A stretch of DNA of 64,000 nt from Anthopleura xanthogrammica (lineage: Eukaryota > Cnidaria > Anthozoa > Actiniaria > Actiniidae): positions 3,068,657-3,132,656 of the forward strand of contig OZ025212.1 of the NCBI GenBank assembly GCA_964019055.1, read 5' to 3'. Positions 42,840-63,303 of this stretch are shown here, piece after piece (the stretch's first letter is position 1; every line of letters starts with the position of its first letter). A model generated the notes under the pieces. It saw only the letters and a program-made list of their open reading frames with translations, was not told the DNA's origin and did no database searches. A program made the translations under genes and the position numbers.

Positions 42840-43142
42840 AAAATAATTTTTAGAAGGTGCTGGCTTCATATTGGCTTACCCCCAGTGGCGTAGCCCCCCC
42901 TCAAATTCAAGGCTGTAGCCACCAATACAGTTGGTTCAGTGTTATAACTTGACCACCGTTTTACAATCAGAATAATTTTTCCCCCCTGTAAAAAATATTT
43001 ATTACCCTAGAAAAGCAGACCATTTTTTGTGTCGTCCTCCACACCCCAAATTTTCACCTGCATCTGGGTTTAGAATCATAAGACTTTATGTAGGACTAGC
43101 TAGTTATCATTTCCAAGGGCAACTTTCACTGTGATAATGCAA

Positions 43143-43360
43143 TAGACCCTTTTCGAATATGGCATCTATGACGTCAAATGAGGAGAATAAAAATGTCAGG
43201 GATATTGCAACCAAATCATTTCCACTACTAGCAGCATCCGGGACTGGAATGCCCTGGATTTCGAAACACAATCATTATCACTCATAACATCTGGGACATT
43301 CTCGGACTCCTCGTCTGACGTCATAGATGCCATATTCGCCATATTCGAAAATGGTCTATT
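43143..43360. mobile_element. MITE family F, copy 1
   Basis: TAGACCCTTTTCGAATATGG then CATCTATGACGTCAAA on the left; TGACGTCATAGATGCC and CGAAAATGGTCTATT on the right. A second copy lies at 50669-50874. The TAGACC ends and TGACGTCA resemble family A. Confidence 0.88.
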
Positions 43361-44197
43361 AATGCTTGGATATGATTGTGTGATGTATGAGAAATGCTGT
43401 AGCAGTGTTACAAAATCAAATCCAAGCTACTGGAGATTCAGCATCTAAATTGACATGCCAAAAAGAGGCACATGGTAGTATGACTCAAAAATCTGCAAAA
43501 ACTTTATCAATAAATATTTTTATTTTCATGTCGTTTTAGTCAGTATATAGTCTTTCTTTTGGTACTTACATTAAAATTAAGATCATCAAACTAAAATTTT
43601 AGTTAATATTTTAAAAATCATGTATAATACGTAAATTTAAAACTGCATAACCACTTTCACTTTCCTAAGCTACTATCTTTTTGAGCTACCGCTAATGCTT
43701 CTTTGACTCTTCAAATATTCAATCAGTTGACATTATTTGTATGGATATGCTAATGTGTGACGGCTGTTTTTTCTTTACTTTGACCTTTTAGAGCTATTTT
43801 TGTATTACTACATATATATATGACCACAACAACTAAGATGCCAGGTTTTATGGCTACCGCATGCCCAGCCTTTTTGTTCATGGGTGATCTGAAGATGCGA
43901 ACAAAGGACCCCTCTTTTTTGCCCTCACTTTTTCTCCCTCTTTTCAAACATAAAATGGCAAATATCCATCCCCTTTCAAAGGTCCTGGTGGCAGGCCTGT
44001 TCTGTGGATGGAGCTAAAACCACAAAGTTAACATAATGCATTGGAGTTGTTTGACTAAAAGTAACATAAAGAATAAAACTTATTTTTTTCTATTTCTAGC
44101 TTCTTCATGGTGGTGTTTTATAATGGAAGGTATTGCTGGACTTGAACACTGCTGGACTGGAAGTTCAGTGGGAGGATATACAGACAGCACATTGCTG

Positions 44198-44371
44198 AGC
44201 GGCCCTTGCTCTTGAAAGTCTTAAAAGTCATATATATCCCCAATTTCAAGGAGATGGATGTCAAAGATTTGCTTTAATTTTTAATACATCACATATACCT
44301 CAACTTTTTATCTCTAAATTGTTGAAAATGTGAGTTTATATATTGGGAAAAGACTAGGAGCTAGGGCCGCT
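44198..44371. mobile_element. MITE family H, copy 1
   Basis: AGCGGCCCTTGCTCTTGAAA on the left is inverted as GACTAGGAGCTAGGGCCGCT on the right. It is about 70% similar to 51276-51446, and the similarity continues about 60 bp past the right end (GGCTAAGCATTGAAGCATGC). Confidence 0.75.
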
Positions 44372-44449
44372 TGGCTAAGCATTGAAGCATGCTGTGATTG
44401 GTTGGTTCATGCATGCATCGGACACCTGTATATGTATATTAACCATTCC

Positions 44450-44602
44450 TAGGTTGAGGAAAAACACTGGTTTAAGTTGGCATTATGGTGCATTGTGGGA
44501 CAGTTTTGGGGGACAGAATAGACATCATCTTGGAAATATGTCCCCTTAAACAGTCCCACAATGCACTGTAATGCCAACTCGACCCAGTTTTTTCCTCAAC
44601 CT
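44450..44602. mobile_element. MITE-like hairpin downstream of the STPR gene
   Basis: AGGTTGAGGAAAAACACTGG pairs with CCCAGTTTTTTCCTCAACCT. The inner TGGTGCATTGTGGGAC and GTCCCACAATGCACTG pair. It ends 48 bp from the STPR stop. Confidence 0.85.
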
Positions 44603-44649
44603 CAGAACTTCTAATTCTAATGTTTTCCTAATAAATTATTTTTTTTGAT

Positions 44650-45702
44650 CTAACTTTCTGTTTTATCCTCAGATGAAGGACTTTCCTTTTCTTTGACATC
44701 ATTAGAATTGTTTTTAACTATTTCATTTATGTTTTCATCTGTTGTCATAGTTACAGTCTTCTGATTTTCTTCTTTATTATAATTTTCCATACTCGTTGTG
44801 ATGTTATCATCCTTAGTTTCATCATTGGTGCTTTCTCCATTTTCTCCATTTTCATCTTTCTTGTTTTCTTCCTCCTGTTGTTTTCTTTCCGTTTCCCGTT
44901 TTCTAGCTCTTCTTTCTCTGTCTTTGTCCCGTCGTTTTAATCTTTCAAATTCATCTTCATTTTGCCTTGAGCTTCTCTTCCTCATTCTATCTTTTTCCAG
45001 CCTTGCTTTTCTCTTTTCATCATTTTCGTTTTGTCTTGCTAATCTCTGCCTCACACGATCTCTTTCCCTTCGCAAGCGTATTCCTTCTTCTTCATCATGC
45101 TTCGTTCTTTTCCTAGTTTTTTTCTTTTCTTCAACAACCTCCACAGATTTCCCATCTGGCAAAGTTATCCCTTTATCTTCACCATTATTTATTTGCTCTT
45201 CAGATTCCATTCTTTCTTCTGTACTTTGAGACTAGAATCAATCAGGTATAAAAAGAGTTAATCAGTTAAGAACTGTTTATAATAATAAATCATATTATTA
45301 GATATGTAACCTAAGAATCTTGGTTTGGGATACAAAGACAGCCTAAGGAAAGACGAATTTTAACAAAAATGATAAGCTTACTGTATTCTAACTACCACGA
45401 ATCAATTTACAGGCAGTTATGCCATCAAATGCTGTCTTAAACAGATTATAGAAAAGAAAAATGAACGATATTATATGGATTGAACATGTAACGTGACGTG
45501 CAGTGGGATATTATTGTTTTTTTTACTACATTAGACAAGCAAAAACAAGCTTTTCATCAAAAGACAAGTTGTTTTACAAAACATTACGTATTCAATCAAA
45601 TCACTCGTAAAATCCAAACACTAACAACCTCACCTCCTCTACTGACTCTTCCTCTTTAGATTGCAGGTCATTCTCTATCGGTTTAGGTAGTTCTTCTACC
45701 AT
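44650..45702 (-). CDS. STPR-repeat protein (FMBP-1/ZNF821-like repeats)
   Basis: Two coding exons: 45702-45634 (23 codons, donor GAG|GTGAGG) and 45231-44650 (acceptor TTCTAG|TCTCAA), giving 216 residues. The N-terminal part is acidic. The centre is highly basic and built of 23-residue units, so that RLARQNE and RSSRQNE recur exactly 23 residues apart and each unit ends with a D-R-x-R-x core. I count three units plus a partial fourth. This is the periodicity and composition of the score-and-three-amino-acid peptide repeat (STPR), the DNA-binding region of silkworm FMBP-1, also present in vertebrate ZNF821. The C-terminal part is Glu/Lys/Asn/Thr-rich and probably disordered. No zinc finger is visible, so this is not a full ZNF821 orthologue. 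A nuclear DNA-binding role is inferred from the repeat. The frame stays open upstream to about 45897, but the ATG at 45702 (CAAAATGG) is the best-placed start. A charged coiled-coil protein without DNA binding remains possible. Confidence 0.82.
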
Positions 45703-46414
45703 TTTGAGTGTAAAAAATAATAAATATGGCGGAAAGTTGAAAATCGTCCTTCCGTCCGTCTGTCCCGGTCGAAGGGACTGGTATCTAAGTATCCTAAATA
45801 CCACAGGAAACCCATAAATTGTGATAACATGTATTGGTTTTGTTCTTTCCACATTTCCATTTATCACATGTATTGATGGTGAGTCAGACTTTTTCATTAT
45901 TTAGAGAGCATAAATATCACTGGTCATATCTATATAAACACAAAAGGCAGTCCATAAATATCTCATTTCCGGGATAAGCTTCACTTGTCATGCACAAAGC
46001 TTTCAATGTGAGACTTTGTCATAAAATTATGTTCATACAGTGATTCAACACAGGAGAAAAGAATGATATTTAAATTTAATTTAGCAAGTGGCCTCGTACT
46101 GAAACCTTTGTGCATGGTGCATGACAAGCAAAGCATAACTCAGAAGTGGGCTTTTGTGATAGACCCATGATAGCATGTATGGTTCTAGGATGTCTTTTCC
46201 CCCTAGGATGTCGCTTGAAATTGAACTGGAATTTATCATTTCTTTCCATTAATTCGCTCATCACATTAATTTGTTAAACACCACAACTATAGGCAACCCT
46301 TATATTAGGATAGTGCGTGCTTTCAGTTTAAATTGAATGTAAATTTGTTCCCAGTCGTCCCACCGAAGGTAATATACCTGGTCATTACTTATTTAGAGAG
46401 CAGTGGGTTATTTA

Positions 46415-46685
46415 AGGCTGCTTTCATAATGTATGACAGAGGGGGTGGGGGGATGGCAGGTAAAATTAAGGGGGATCTGAAATTTTTTTATCACTAACAT
46501 TTTCATCACAATCAAGGGGTATGCTGGGGGAGTGGATAAATTTTTTAGCCTTGCCTTGGGGCGGGTGTTACTATTTTGGGGGGGATTGAAATGCATATGG
46601 GGAACAAAATTTTTTTTTGTCGTTTAACAATTTCACCTGCCCCCCTCTCCCCCTCCCCCTCTGTCATACATTATGAACACAGCCT
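46415..46685. mobile_element. MITE-like element of about 270 bp
   Basis: AGGCTGCTTTCATAATGTAT then GACAGAGGGGG on the left; CCCCCTCTGTC and ATACATTATGAACACAGCCT on the right. The interior is G-rich on plus. Confidence 0.85.
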
Positions 46686-46945
46686 AAATACCAGTTCATG
46701 AAGGCAGTATAAAGCATTGCATCATGCAAGGAAAAAATTTTCTGCCTTTCAATCTTTTATATAATTAGAATAAAGAAACACCAGAACTTTAAAAAAAAGG
46801 TTTAATGAAAGCATATTTACTAGCTGTTACTGTATATAGTCCAGCTAAATTGATAATAATTTACTGCAACCACGATTCTCAAGATTCTGCAAACTCAGAC
46901 ATTTCAATGGCTTGTTGTGAAATTTGTTTTTCACTGACATCATGC

Positions 46946-47030
46946 AATCAAAACTAATCAGTTGGTACCTTTTATATTTATGACTGGCAGCAGTGAAAAA
47001 CGAAATTCCAATGGGCAACTCGCAACTAGC
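46946..47030 (+). repeat. Local 85-bp duplication, copy 1
   Basis: ATCAAAACTAATCAGTTGGT then ACCTTTTATATTTATGACTG is repeated with few changes at 47609-47691. Confidence 0.8.
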
Positions 47031-47049
47031 TTATAATACTACCAATTAA

Positions 47050-47106
47050 TACTCCAGTTTCGCATTTGATGCAAACCACTGTTTTTGAAGACCACAGACT
47101 CATTTG
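47050..47106 (+). repeat. Dispersed 58-bp repeat, copy 2
   Basis: Second copy of the segment at 29639-29696, immediately after the 85-bp duplicated block. Confidence 0.7.
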
Positions 47107-47608
47107 ACTGTTTTTCAGTCAGCCTTTTTTTTCTCCAGTATTCCAAGTTTGCAGAATATTGCAAATTGCAGTAACTGGTCACCTTTAAAATCTATATATA
47201 ATCTTAAAGCTAGCTGCATGAAAAAACATGCCAGTTGTTTTTTTAGCATGATTGAGGTATAGTAATTAACTGTCTAAAATTATGGTCTCCTATGCAAGCA
47301 GCTACGTATATAAGTGTCATATCTGCAAAGCTTTTTCCCTTAACTAGCTATAGGGAATCATGCAAAGCTTGATGGTGATACTACAACACTAATAAAGCAG
47401 CTTTCTAGGAAACTAAGAATTATAGAAATTAGAACCCATTATTGGAGTATATACTCAGCCATTAATGTGCCCTTTCTATAAATACTAGTGTTTTGAAGAT
47501 AAAATGATAAACTTTTGAATAACAATACAATATATCCTGGAAAGGATTTTTTTTGAGCTCATTGAGCCAGTGTTTAATAATAATTATTATAATTATCAAG
47601 TTTTTTTC

Positions 47609-47691
47609 CATCAAAACTAATCAGTCAGTACCTTTTATATTTTTGACTGGCGGCAGTGAAAAACCAAATTCCAATAGGCAATCGCAACTAC
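47609..47691 (+). repeat. Local 85-bp duplication, copy 2
   Basis: Repeats 46946-47030, including TGACTGGCGGCAGTGAAAAA. It is followed by AAGTTTGCCGAATATTG, itself similar to sequence at about 47147. Confidence 0.8.
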
Positions 47692-47759
47692 CAAGTTTGC
47701 CGAATATTGAGAATCGCAGTAATAATATCAACATATTGATTATATTATGTACAAGCTAG

Positions 47760-48559
47760 TGCATGCAACCATATTATAATTTTTACTAGTAATTTTTTTA
47801 TAATTGTTAAGATTAATTTCTATACTGTAATATTGTTATGTTCTATATGTACAAATCAATTAAATTACCCCATTTATTTCACCTCATTCCTGCCTATTCC
47901 AGACCTCTATATACTTTAGGCATAATGTTTTCCCTTTTAAGACCAAGTGTCACTTCCTCACTAATATTTCTCAAGTATTAGTGGCAAACAAAGAAACAAT
48001 TATCAAAGGGCCAGGGCCTGGAATGACATGGACGTCTGAAAAGAGAAAAAATTATTCCAAAAGGGTATATAGTAAGCAATCTTTAATTCTATATTGTAAA
48101 TTACTAAGACTCATGTTCAATGTCTGGACTAATCATTAAGTTTGCAAAACCTCTTCAAGATATTATATGGACCTTAAGCATCGTCAAACATCAAGGATGA
48201 GGCTGCCAAAAAGATGGCACAAGCTCATTTTCAAAACTGTTTTCGGTGTTTGTGCCGTCATCCTTGGTTGTCCCCGCCCTCGCTAGAACGTCAGTTGGTG
48301 TTCATTTCCTAGCTAGAGTGAACCGCAACGCCAAGGGTGCTGGCACACACACCAAAACCGTTTGAAAATATGCTTGCTCCATCTTTTCAACATCAATGTT
48401 TGACAATGCTTAAGGTTCCTACTGCAGGGATCTTAATTATTACATATCACATTCAGTCTTCAAAAAATTGGCAAAATTGTAAGGCAAATTGCTATCAATA
48501 CTCTCTACTAGTTCATGGGCTACCAAAAAAAGGCCTGAATACTACTTAAGCATATAGCC
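47760..48559. other. Intergenic stretch, nothing recognised
   Basis: Between the SLC25A29 gene and the STPR gene. Short random frames only. Confidence 0.5.
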
Positions 48560-48925
48560 TATTGAATACCAGTTGTTTCGATATGTGTCCAGTTTCGATA
48601 CATGGTATTTAGCCAGTTTCGATGCATATCAATAGTGGTTTCGATACACATGGTATGGCTGATTGAATACATATATATTTTCAAGTCATAACATACTATA
48701 TATATACGATATAAGTTAAAGGTTTTTTGTGATAATTTAAGGAAAAACCTCTTAAATAAAACCTTTGAATTATATCAAAAAATATTTTATGAATGCATTT
48801 TCATACTATGTTATGACTTGAAAATATATATGTATCGAATCTTCAATACCATGTGTATCGAAACCACTATTGATGTGTATTGAAATGCGCTGTATTCAAA
48901 CTGACATGTATCGGAACAACTAGCT
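48560..48925. mobile_element. Large inverted repeat with internal subrepeats
   Basis: The arms pair through AGTTGTTTCGATATGTGTCC against TGTATCGGAACAACT, CAATAGTGGTTTCGATACAC against GTGTATCGAAACCACTATTG (perfect), and TTTTCAAGTCATAACATA against TATGTTATGACTTGAAAA. The motif GTTTCGATAC also repeats directly within an arm. Confidence 0.85.
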
Positions 48926-48939
48926 ACCAGCCTATCAGA

Positions 48940-49612
48940 ATATGCATTATATAAGTCCACTTTGTTATGATTGTTGAATATCTAATACATTTTTTTTCCT
49001 TTTGAAAGGTGGAATATCTACATCTTAAAATCATATAGAAAGAGCTAAGTTGCATTATAATTATCTTGGTTACAATTACTATTCTTTGTAAATTTTTTTC
49101 TTCCCTTATTTGTAGTCTAAGAAAATTATATTCACTACAGTTGCTACTCTACCATTGGAGAGAAATTTCACCGACTCCCTTTCTGGAACTACACATTATT
49201 CTGATCCTTAATAATATTTTACTAAAAAAATATTCTTCATCTAGTAAGTGTATATAGTAAGTATTGTACCTACAAATGCAACTATACTGACCGATAATAT
49301 ATATGTTAGAGTGAGTGGTATAAAATTGCCTTGGGCAAATATCTACGAGCAATAAATAATGTTACTTAGAACTTTAAGATTATTTACGTGGATTATATTG
49401 TTAATTTATCTTTACTGTTCCTAGAATTTTTGTCATACATTAATTATTGCTTGCATCTACTAGTTTGTTTATAGATCCCAATGTTTAATGACCATATATG
49501 CATGACGGTAGACATTTTTAACTTAAAGTGAACCATTCCTATCTATTAAATATTCTTGTTTTATGCACGGTATGTTATCCAGGTTTCTTCAATCAAAGCA
49601 ATCTTGAACAGC
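48940..49612. other. SLC25A29 3' flank, nothing else recognised
   Basis: AT-rich sequence just downstream of the carrier stop, probably including its 3' UTR. I could not choose a polyadenylation signal with confidence. Confidence 0.4.
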
Positions 49613-52600
49613 TCAAGCAACTTCCAGTTGTGGCTGATCATGCAGATCTCGTGCAAATCGTAACGTAATCGTCACAACTGTCAGAGTCGTTGCATTAACA
49701 GGAAAAGCTCTAAGAATAGTAGCAGTCATTCCTCGCATAAATCCTGCAAGTCCTTCTGCAGCATAAGTTTGCTTAACACAGTCTAGAATTCCTTTGTAGT
49801 TTGGTTTTGGTCCAACCCCATCGGCTTGATACCTTGATTTAATAACGTCAATAGGATATGTCAAGATCCACGAAAAGGTCCCACCTAGACCCCCAGCTAT
49901 TAACAGTCTCATTGGGCTGAGGTGATGTATAGAACTTCCCTCTGGAGTTAACCAATCACACAGTAAGTAAAACGACCCAAAATATGATGCAAATGCTGGT
50001 GTGTCTCGAAGGAAAGTGACACTCATTCCTCGAAAACATCCCCGCAGTCCTTCTGATTGCCAAACTTTTTTAATGCAGTGAAGAGATCCATGGTATTGTA
50101 AAACACTGTTCTCCTTGAGCGAATGGAAAAATATGTGATTGTACTTAGTATTGATTCCCTGGACTTGAACTCGTGTCTTTGCTAGTTCCATAGGACAACA
50201 AACAAATGACTGGACAGCTCCAGCTAAGCCACCAGCTATACATTCACCCTTTAATCCAATTAAGTTAAATCGTCGGACTGCTTCACCTTGGACGCCAAAA
50301 ATGATAGCATTTATAAGACCTAGGCCAACCAGAGGGGAAGCCATTCCTTTGAACAATCCCTGAGGCTGAAAAGAACAAGAACCATGTTAGATTTTAGTAT
50401 AACCTCAGACTTGAATACAGAGTTTCGTGCACAGTGATTGGTCGAGCAACCAGTGATTATGAGATATTCAGGGTTAGAATTTCATTTTTTAATGCCTAGA
50501 TAAACTTATCTTGTGCATTGTACAGCTACAAGTTAAATAGAGAGAACACAAGAAAATATATCAAAAACTTTTTTTTGAAAACATCATATGATTTTTTTCC
50601 AAAGACTTTCTTTTTCTTTGCTTATCCTTATTTTCTTAAAAGGGAACTAGCTAGGAAATGCTAGCTCAATAGACTCTTTTCAAATATGGCATCTATGACG
50701 TCAAACAAGGAGAATGAAATGTCCTGGATGTCAAAACCCAATGATTTCCACTAGCAGCATCCAGGAATGGAATGCCCCGGATTTCAAAACAATCATCATC
50801 ACTCATATATAACATCCAGGACATTCTCAGACTCCTCGTTTGATGTCATAGATGCATTATTTGAATAGGGTCTACTTCTTTCCACTAGATATTTGTAATT
50901 TTATACTTGCATAATTTAGCCATTTATCTTGTAGGAATGTTAAACACTGATATTCAGTGTTTGAGCAGTGATTATATGAGGTTTGACAAAGTTTGCCAAA
51001 GCGGAATTAATACTAACATACTATCTATATTTACAGTTCAACCCCAAACCTCCACATATTCAACAGTTTGAATATAGACCCCTTTCATGTGACATCAAAT
51101 TAAAGCAGCTCAATTTGGAGGACAAAACAAAAGAATTTCAATCTTCTGGAAATTGGAACCTAATGTTTTGTCCTCCAAATTGAGCTGCATTCCAACATGC
51201 TGCAAGGGGTCTTTAGATACAGAGCAACCAGCTGTATGAAAAACTAAGCGCGAAAAAGGATTGTTGTTGTAATTCAAGCGGCCCTCGCCCGAGTCTTAAA
51301 AGTCATATATCTCACAGAATTTGAGGAGATGGATCGCAAAGATTTACTTTAATTTTTTAAACAACACGTATACTTCAACTTTTATTCTCTAAATTCTTTG
51401 AAACGCGTGTTTTTGTATTGGGAAGAGACTTGGAGCAAGGGCCACTTGGCTAAGCATCGAAGCGTGCTGTGATTGGACGGTTCGTGCGTGCTCTGGACAC
51501 CTGGAAGTGGATTATAAAATGTTGTATCAAATATGTTGAACTTTGTGAACTTTAGTCAAGCCTTGGATATTATATTTTGGCACATTTGGAATGTAATTAT
51601 TAGACTATAAGACCCAGGGGTGGATCTAAGGGGGGATGATAAAATTAAAATTAAAATTTCTAACCCCCTAGCAAAAATTATGGATCTGCCTTGCCCTTGA
51701 GACCCAACCGCAATTTCTGTTATGGCTACATGAAAGACTACGCACTGGATGATAGCCAAGCTAAGGATTGTATACATGGATGTTGGCCTGTCTGTCAGGT
51801 ACTTGACCTAAAAGTAGTAGAGGGTCAACTCTAAACCTGTCTTATGATAAGTGATTAGAAAATCATGAAAACTGATCTCGGAATCCATAACATTTTATCA
51901 TGTGGCATAATGATAGCGTTGTTCTCCTCCATATGTATTACTAGTAAAGTACGCACTTAGTTTTACGCCTAAAAGTGTACAGCTTATTTGAATATCAAAT
52001 CATTCACAACCATAACTTATTTCATGTCACCTCGACCTTTGTAAGCTTATACATTGTTCATCACCAATGACCGACACTGAATTTAAAAAAAATTCCTTTG
52101 TTCCTCGAACTAAAGAAACTTCTATAACCTTATTCCCACCACTAACACGAATCAGAAATCACGTTTGACATCAAGATAACGGTTAAAACAATTGCTTACT
52201 CCTTCTTTCTTGATGATCTGGATGAAGCAGTTGGTCACTCCGGTGTAGTGTCGAGTGGTTTGAGTCTGTAGTCGAACCTAGAAGGAAAAGAAATGAAAGT
52301 ATAACAATTTTACCAGCAAGAAAATATAATTATCTAGATGAGAAGACAGATTGCCTACTGACAGGAAGAAATTTGATCCAAAATACGAGAGTTGCACGGC
52401 TGACTTGCCAAGTCAGTCATTGGCATATTTCTATCGGTTAGGGATTTATTACGCAATTTAGAGACAAAGAAGTTAGGATTAATATTACCGTTGGTTACCA
52501 GAAGCTATTTACTTATTATTTACCGTTTATGAATTGATAAGAATATGTTAAAGTATGATAGAAAACGTCGATCATAAATACGTATACCAAAGACTTTGAA

Positions 52601-52874
52601 GTTTTTTTTTATACAAAATGAACGAGAAGTTTTTCGTCAAAGCTAAACGTGCAAATATAAGTTAACTGCCAAACTTACTTTTACTGTGTCGAATGGATGC
52701 CCAACTACAACTCCAGCTAATCCTATTGAAAATATAGAGAAATATGATCAAGTTTCAGTTGTGGTTAAGATAATCAACAGGGAAAAAACAACAAAAACAA
52801 AGTACGAAGGTTTGACTCATGGTAACTCTTTCGATCTTACCTCCAAGGCATCCTGCAAAGAAATCAAAAGCCAT
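49613..52874 (-). CDS. SLC25A29: Mitochondrial basic amino acid carrier, SLC25A29 type
   Basis: Four coding exons close in phase: 52874-52841, 52722-52679, 52277-52200, 50365-49613 (909 nt, 302 residues; vertebrate SLC25A29 is about 303). The start MAFDFFAGCLGG matches the family N-terminus and is followed by the first carrier signature HPFDTVK (residues 20-26). The second signature is PMELAKTR (110-117) and the third PIDVIKSR (from 223). Six membrane helices are expected in the mitochondrial inner membrane. The family exchanges arginine, lysine and related basic amino acids. INAIIFGVQG, CCPMELAKTR and RAFPVNATT favour SLC25A29 over SLC25A45/47/48. Residues about 122-143, between the second signature and the GSLHC segment, are roughly 14 longer than in vertebrates, and this loop also holds a false GT...AG too short to be an intron. 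The start context is weak (T at -3, G at +4). Intron 3 (50366-52199) hosts three hairpin elements. Confidence 0.93.
50669..50874. mobile_element. MITE family F, copy 2, in SLC25A29 intron 3
   Basis: Same ends and interior order as 43143-43360 (GGCATCTATGACGTCAAA on the left, TGATGTCATAGATGC on the right), more diverged at the right end. Confidence 0.85.
51075..51214. mobile_element. MITE family A, copy 4, in SLC25A29 intron 3
   Basis: Inverted orientation relative to copies 1-3: the CTGCAAGGGGTC end is on the right. The arms GCAGCTCAATTTGGAGGACA and TGTCCTCCAAATTGAGCTGC pair perfectly. Confidence 0.88.
51276..51446. mobile_element. MITE family H, copy 2, in SLC25A29 intron 3
   Basis: AAGCGGCCCTCGCCCGAGTC on the left and GACTTGGAGCAAGGGCC on the right. 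It matches 44198-44371 and its right flank up to about 51510. Confidence 0.75.
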
Positions 52875-54215
52875 GAAAAACTTGTAGTGGAGTAGATAAT
52901 TTCTCGAAGAACCAAGGAACAAAGTGTCTACTCTGAATCCCTCTGATCTTCAATCGTAAAAAGCTATAAAGGATTTTTTTTGGCCGAAGAAAACGCAAGA
53001 CGCGCCATGTGAAATATTCGTCTTTGACGAACTCAAATGAAAATGCATGGCTGATTATTCATTCTTTTGGAGGCGTGTTCATGAATCAGCCAATCACAAG
53101 TCAGTAAAAATACATTTCATTACGTTTTTGAGAGCAGGCCAAAATGGAAGTACCTTGAAAATCGGGGATTTTTCTGGAATCGATAAAATTGATCGATTAT
53201 TTGGCGGTGATTTTAGTGCTCGTTTAGAAAACTCTAACAGAATGAATGAATGTCCGCGAAAATTTCAATTTTATTTACTGAAATCCGTCAATAATATAAG
53301 CGGTTGTATGAATGAGTACTTCCAGTCAAAAGGCCAAAAAATATCAAGCCTGATCAATCATCGAATGTATTGCGCGGGATGACAAGCTTTTTTAGCCAGA
53401 GGCGAAAAATTATACATTCAAACATTATTGGAATAAATACAAATTCAAGCAGATTTCAAAGCTAATCTCCTTGGATTAACTCTGTTCCACTAAGTTTAAA
53501 TTTAGATGAAAAATATAATAAAAATGAGATTCTTTTGTGTGTGCGACCTCGGCGCGCAATCATGCGCTTACGTACGAGTCGTTGACGCATTTTTAAGGCC
53601 CGCTGGTTTGACTTGTTTTGCAATCACGTAAACGATAAATAAAAGCCTGAATAATCACGCTTAAATATATTCCACCGCCACTGACTAACAACAAAGAGCT
53701 TGATGGGGTTTTTGCTCACGGGAGAGAATAACAGTCACGTACTGTAGGTAGTCGAAAAATCGCGCGGATTTCCAGGTTTATCATTGAACTAAAGTGAACC
53801 CTCGAAGATTGAGATGGAATAAAGGAAAATATAATTAATGCATGCATTTCATTATTTCCACTAAGTTGGCCTCTAAAAGTTATTCAGAAGTCTTCAGTCG
53901 CCATTATAAACGTAGTAGCCGAAAGGCTAATAACAAATAATGAAAGCAAAAGATCAGAGAAAAGACATTTTATTTCAATATCAGTTGTTTTCCTTGTGTC
54001 TTTCGCTGGTATAATACAATTTCTCTCCTTCCTCCTTCCAATTCAAAACGTTACGACTTAATTGTCTGTGAATAAAAAGATATTCAATATATATTCTCTT
54101 TTTCGCTGATAAATTACATTCTCTGTGAATTTACAAAGTATTCCTTTTTTCCTTCCTGTGGTTTTTGATCTAGCGTTACAGGATATGATAATATTAGTAC
54201 ATTGTTTTGGTATGG
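52875..54215. other. Intergenic gap NVL-SLC25A29
   Basis: Holds the NVL 3' UTR (signal at 53969) and presumably the SLC25A29 promoter. A plus-strand frame of 111 codons at 53047-53382 has no recognised similarity and no splice or promoter support, so it is not called as a gene. Confidence 0.5.
53969..53974 (-). terminator. Candidate NVL polyadenylation signal
   Basis: AATAAA on the minus strand about 242 nt after the NVL stop codon. No cleavage-site evidence is available. Confidence 0.4.

Positions 54216-63303
<9,088 letters not shown>

Noticed and set aside
44798..45229. Ser/Phe/Leu-rich plus-strand frame
   Set aside because: Antisense shadow of the Lys/Arg/Glu-rich STPR exon.
45703..45897. 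Upstream in-frame extension of the STPR protein
   Set aside because: Open by chance in the leader; composition differs from the acidic protein and the ATG at 45702 is better placed.
53047..53382. 111-codon plus-strand frame between NVL and SLC25A29
   Set aside because: No family resemblance and no promoter or polyadenylation evidence; open frames of this length occur by chance.
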